DNA from: an uncultured Asticcacaulis sp.
GTDB lineage: Bacteria > Pseudomonadota > Alphaproteobacteria > Caulobacterales > Caulobacteraceae
Direction of reading: 5' to 3'
DNA: 6,778 bases
Assembly (NCBI GenBank): GCA_946482045.1
Contig: CAMLPZ010000237.1
Coordinates: forward strand, 1-6,778
Position numbers and translations under genes: made by a program. Position 1 is the first letter of the stretch; each line of letters starts with the position of its first letter. This document shows positions 5,418 through 6,778 of the stretch, one piece after another. A model generated the notes under the pieces. That model was not told where the DNA came from. It did no database searches and worked only from the letters and a program-made list of their open reading frames with translations.

Positions 5418-6778
5418 ATGAACGACGTGCTTTTTTCCTCTCTGGTCGAACGCCTGCACAGTTGCGGGCCTGTGCTGAACGCCGGCGCGGCCGACTATAC
5501 GCTTGAGACGCTGCATGAGGTCGCCAAGGCCGAGGGCTGGCGCGAGGTGCTGCTCCAGGCCGAAGCCGCCATTCGTCCCATCGTTGCGGCGTCGCCCTAC
5601 CTGGCCGGCCTGATGCGCCGCGACCCGCAGCGCCTGCGCGAGACCCTGATCACCGCGCCGGAAGCGCGGCTCAAAGCCATCCTGCTGGCGACCGAGGCGC
5701 TGGAGGCCCAGGCCGCCACGATCGAGGCGCCGGATGTCAACGCCGCCAAGAAGATCCTGCGTCACCTCAAGGCCGACACCCACTTGCTGACGGCGTTGGC
5801 CGACCTGGGCGACGTGTGGAGCCTCGACCACGTTACGGCGGCGCTGACGCGTTTCGCCGATGCCGTCACCTGTGCGGCGCTGGCCCTGGTCGTGCGTGAA
5901 GAGCGCGACAAAGGGCGGCTTTTGCCAGCGGAAGACCCCAAGTGGGACAATGAGCGTGGCGTCCTGCCGGGCCTGTTCGTCCTGGCCATGGGCAAGCACG
6001 GCGCCGGGGAACTGAACTATTCGTCGGACATCGACATCACATTCTTCTGCGATCTGGACCGGTTGCCGCTGAAGGACACGGTCGACCCGCAGACATTTGC
6101 AGATCGGGTGGCGCGCCAGGTCGCCGTGATCCTGTCGGAGCGCACCGGCGACGGCTATGTCTTTCGCGTAGACCTGCGCCTGCGGCCCGACCCGTCGTCG
6201 ACTCCGACAGTCGTAAGCGTGCCCTTCGCGCTCAACTATTACGAGTCGGTCGGCCAGAACTGGGAACGCGCCTCCTTCATCAAGGCGCGCTATGTCGCCG
6301 GCGACCCCGTCGAAGCCAAATCCTTCATGACCGACCTGACGCCGTTCATCTGGCGGCGCAGCCTCGACTATCCCGCCATCGCTGACGTCCATTCGATCAA
6401 GCGCCAGATCCACGTCTATAAGGTCGATGAACGTCTTGAAGCCGCCGGTGCCAACCTGAAGCTCGGGGCAGGCGGCATACGCGAGATCGAATTCTTTGCG
6501 CAAACTCAACAGTTGATTCTTGGCGGGCGCGATCCATCGCTGCGCTCACGCCGCACGCTTGACGCCCTCGATGCCCTCAGGCGCGCCGGCCATCTGGCTC
6601 CGGCCGTGGCAAAGGAGCTGAAACAGGCCTATGTCCGTCTGCGCAACTGGGAACATCGCGTCCAGATGATCCACGACGAGCAGACCCACGAACTGCCTGA
6701 GGCCGAGGACGGCCGCATGCAGGTGGCGGTGCTGTCGGGCTTCTCGAACCTCAGCCGCTTCGACCTGGCGGTGTCGCG
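5418..6778 (+). CDS. glnE: Bifunctional glutamine synthetase adenylyltransferase/adenylyl-removing enzyme, N-terminal part
   Basis: GlnE attaches AMP to a tyrosine of glutamine synthetase and also removes it, in response to PII and glutamine, so tuning ammonia assimilation in the cytoplasm. The 453 codons present hold the N-terminal adenylyl-removing half. The nucleotidyltransferase core reads GAGELNYSSDID, with the metal-binding aspartates D204 and D206. The third is D252 in GDGYVFRVDLRLRPDPSSTP. NYYESVGQNWERASFIKAR (273-291) and KLGAGGIREIEFFAQTQQLI (348-367) are further GlnE signatures. The frame is open to the window edge. Family members are about 940-990 residues, so the central helical region and the C-terminal adenylyltransferase domain lie beyond it. 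The ATG at 5418 has AAGGA (5408-5412) five bases upstream. The gene diverges from the GH31 gene across 245 bp. Its own promoter is not obvious. Confidence 0.96.
   Translation, partial: MNDVLFSSLVERLHSCGPVLNAGAADYTLETLHEVAKAEGWREVLLQAEAAIRPIVAASPYLAGLMRRDPQRLRETLITAPEARLKAILLATEALEAQAATIEAPDVNAAKKILRHLKADTHLLTALADLGDVWSLDHVTAALTRFADAVTCAALALVVREERDKGRLLPAEDPKWDNERGVLPGLFVLAMGKHGAGELNYSSDIDITFFCDLDRLPLKDTVDPQTFADRVARQVAVILSERTGDGYVFRVDLRLRPDPSSTPTVVSVPFALNYYESVGQNWERASFIKARYVAGDPVEAKSFMTDLTPFIWRRSLDYPAIADVHSIKRQIHVYKVDERLEAAGANLKLGAGGIREIEFFAQTQQLILGGRDPSLRSRRTLDALDALRRAGHLAPAVAKELKQAYVRLRNWEHRVQMIHDEQTHELPEAEDGRMQVAVLSGFSNLSRFDLAVS

Noticed and set aside
5349..6509. Long open frame of 386 codons on the minus strand
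   Set aside because: It lies antisense to glnE, whose motifs are unmistakable. Its composition is that of a reverse-frame shadow in GC-rich DNA, and it has no recognisable domain.

Overview
The window looks like chromosomal DNA from a GC-rich alphaproteobacterium. The GlnE and two-component proteins read as alphaproteobacterial. A polysaccharide-degrading glycoside hydrolase, together with the style of the intergenic palindromes, makes a Caulobacteraceae relative such as Caulobacter or Asticcacaulis a reasonable guess. This is inferred from protein flavour, not from a database search.

Layout: (1) 80-751 (+) encodes an OmpR/PhoB-type response regulator. (2) 752-910 is a spacer of about 160 bp filled by two inverted copies of a palindromic intergenic repeat. 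The second copy runs up to the next start codon. (3) 911-2407 (+) encodes the probable partner, a two-TM HAMP sensor histidine kinase. (4) 2408-2517 is a short AT-richer convergent spacer with candidate terminators for both strands. (5) 2518-5172 (-) encodes an exported GH31 glycoside hydrolase with a PA14-like insert, most like the alpha-xylosidases that act on xyloglucan side chains. (6) 5173-5417 is a divergent spacer with two candidate promoters for the hydrolase and an inverted repeat. (7) From 5418 (+) to beyond the window end lies the N-terminal half of glnE, the glutamine synthetase adenylyltransferase/adenylyl-removing enzyme.

The regulator and kinase should form one signalling pair: periplasmic sensing, then His to Asp phosphotransfer, then DNA binding. 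The hydrolase is a separate, oppositely oriented carbohydrate-use gene that sits between the two-component pair and the nitrogen-control gene glnE. Nothing shows that the three units work in one pathway. I found no RNA gene, CRISPR array, transposase or clearly new multi-gene system. The most notable structure is the paired palindromic repeat that separates regulator from kinase and appears to supply the kinase's ribosome binding site from a hairpin arm.
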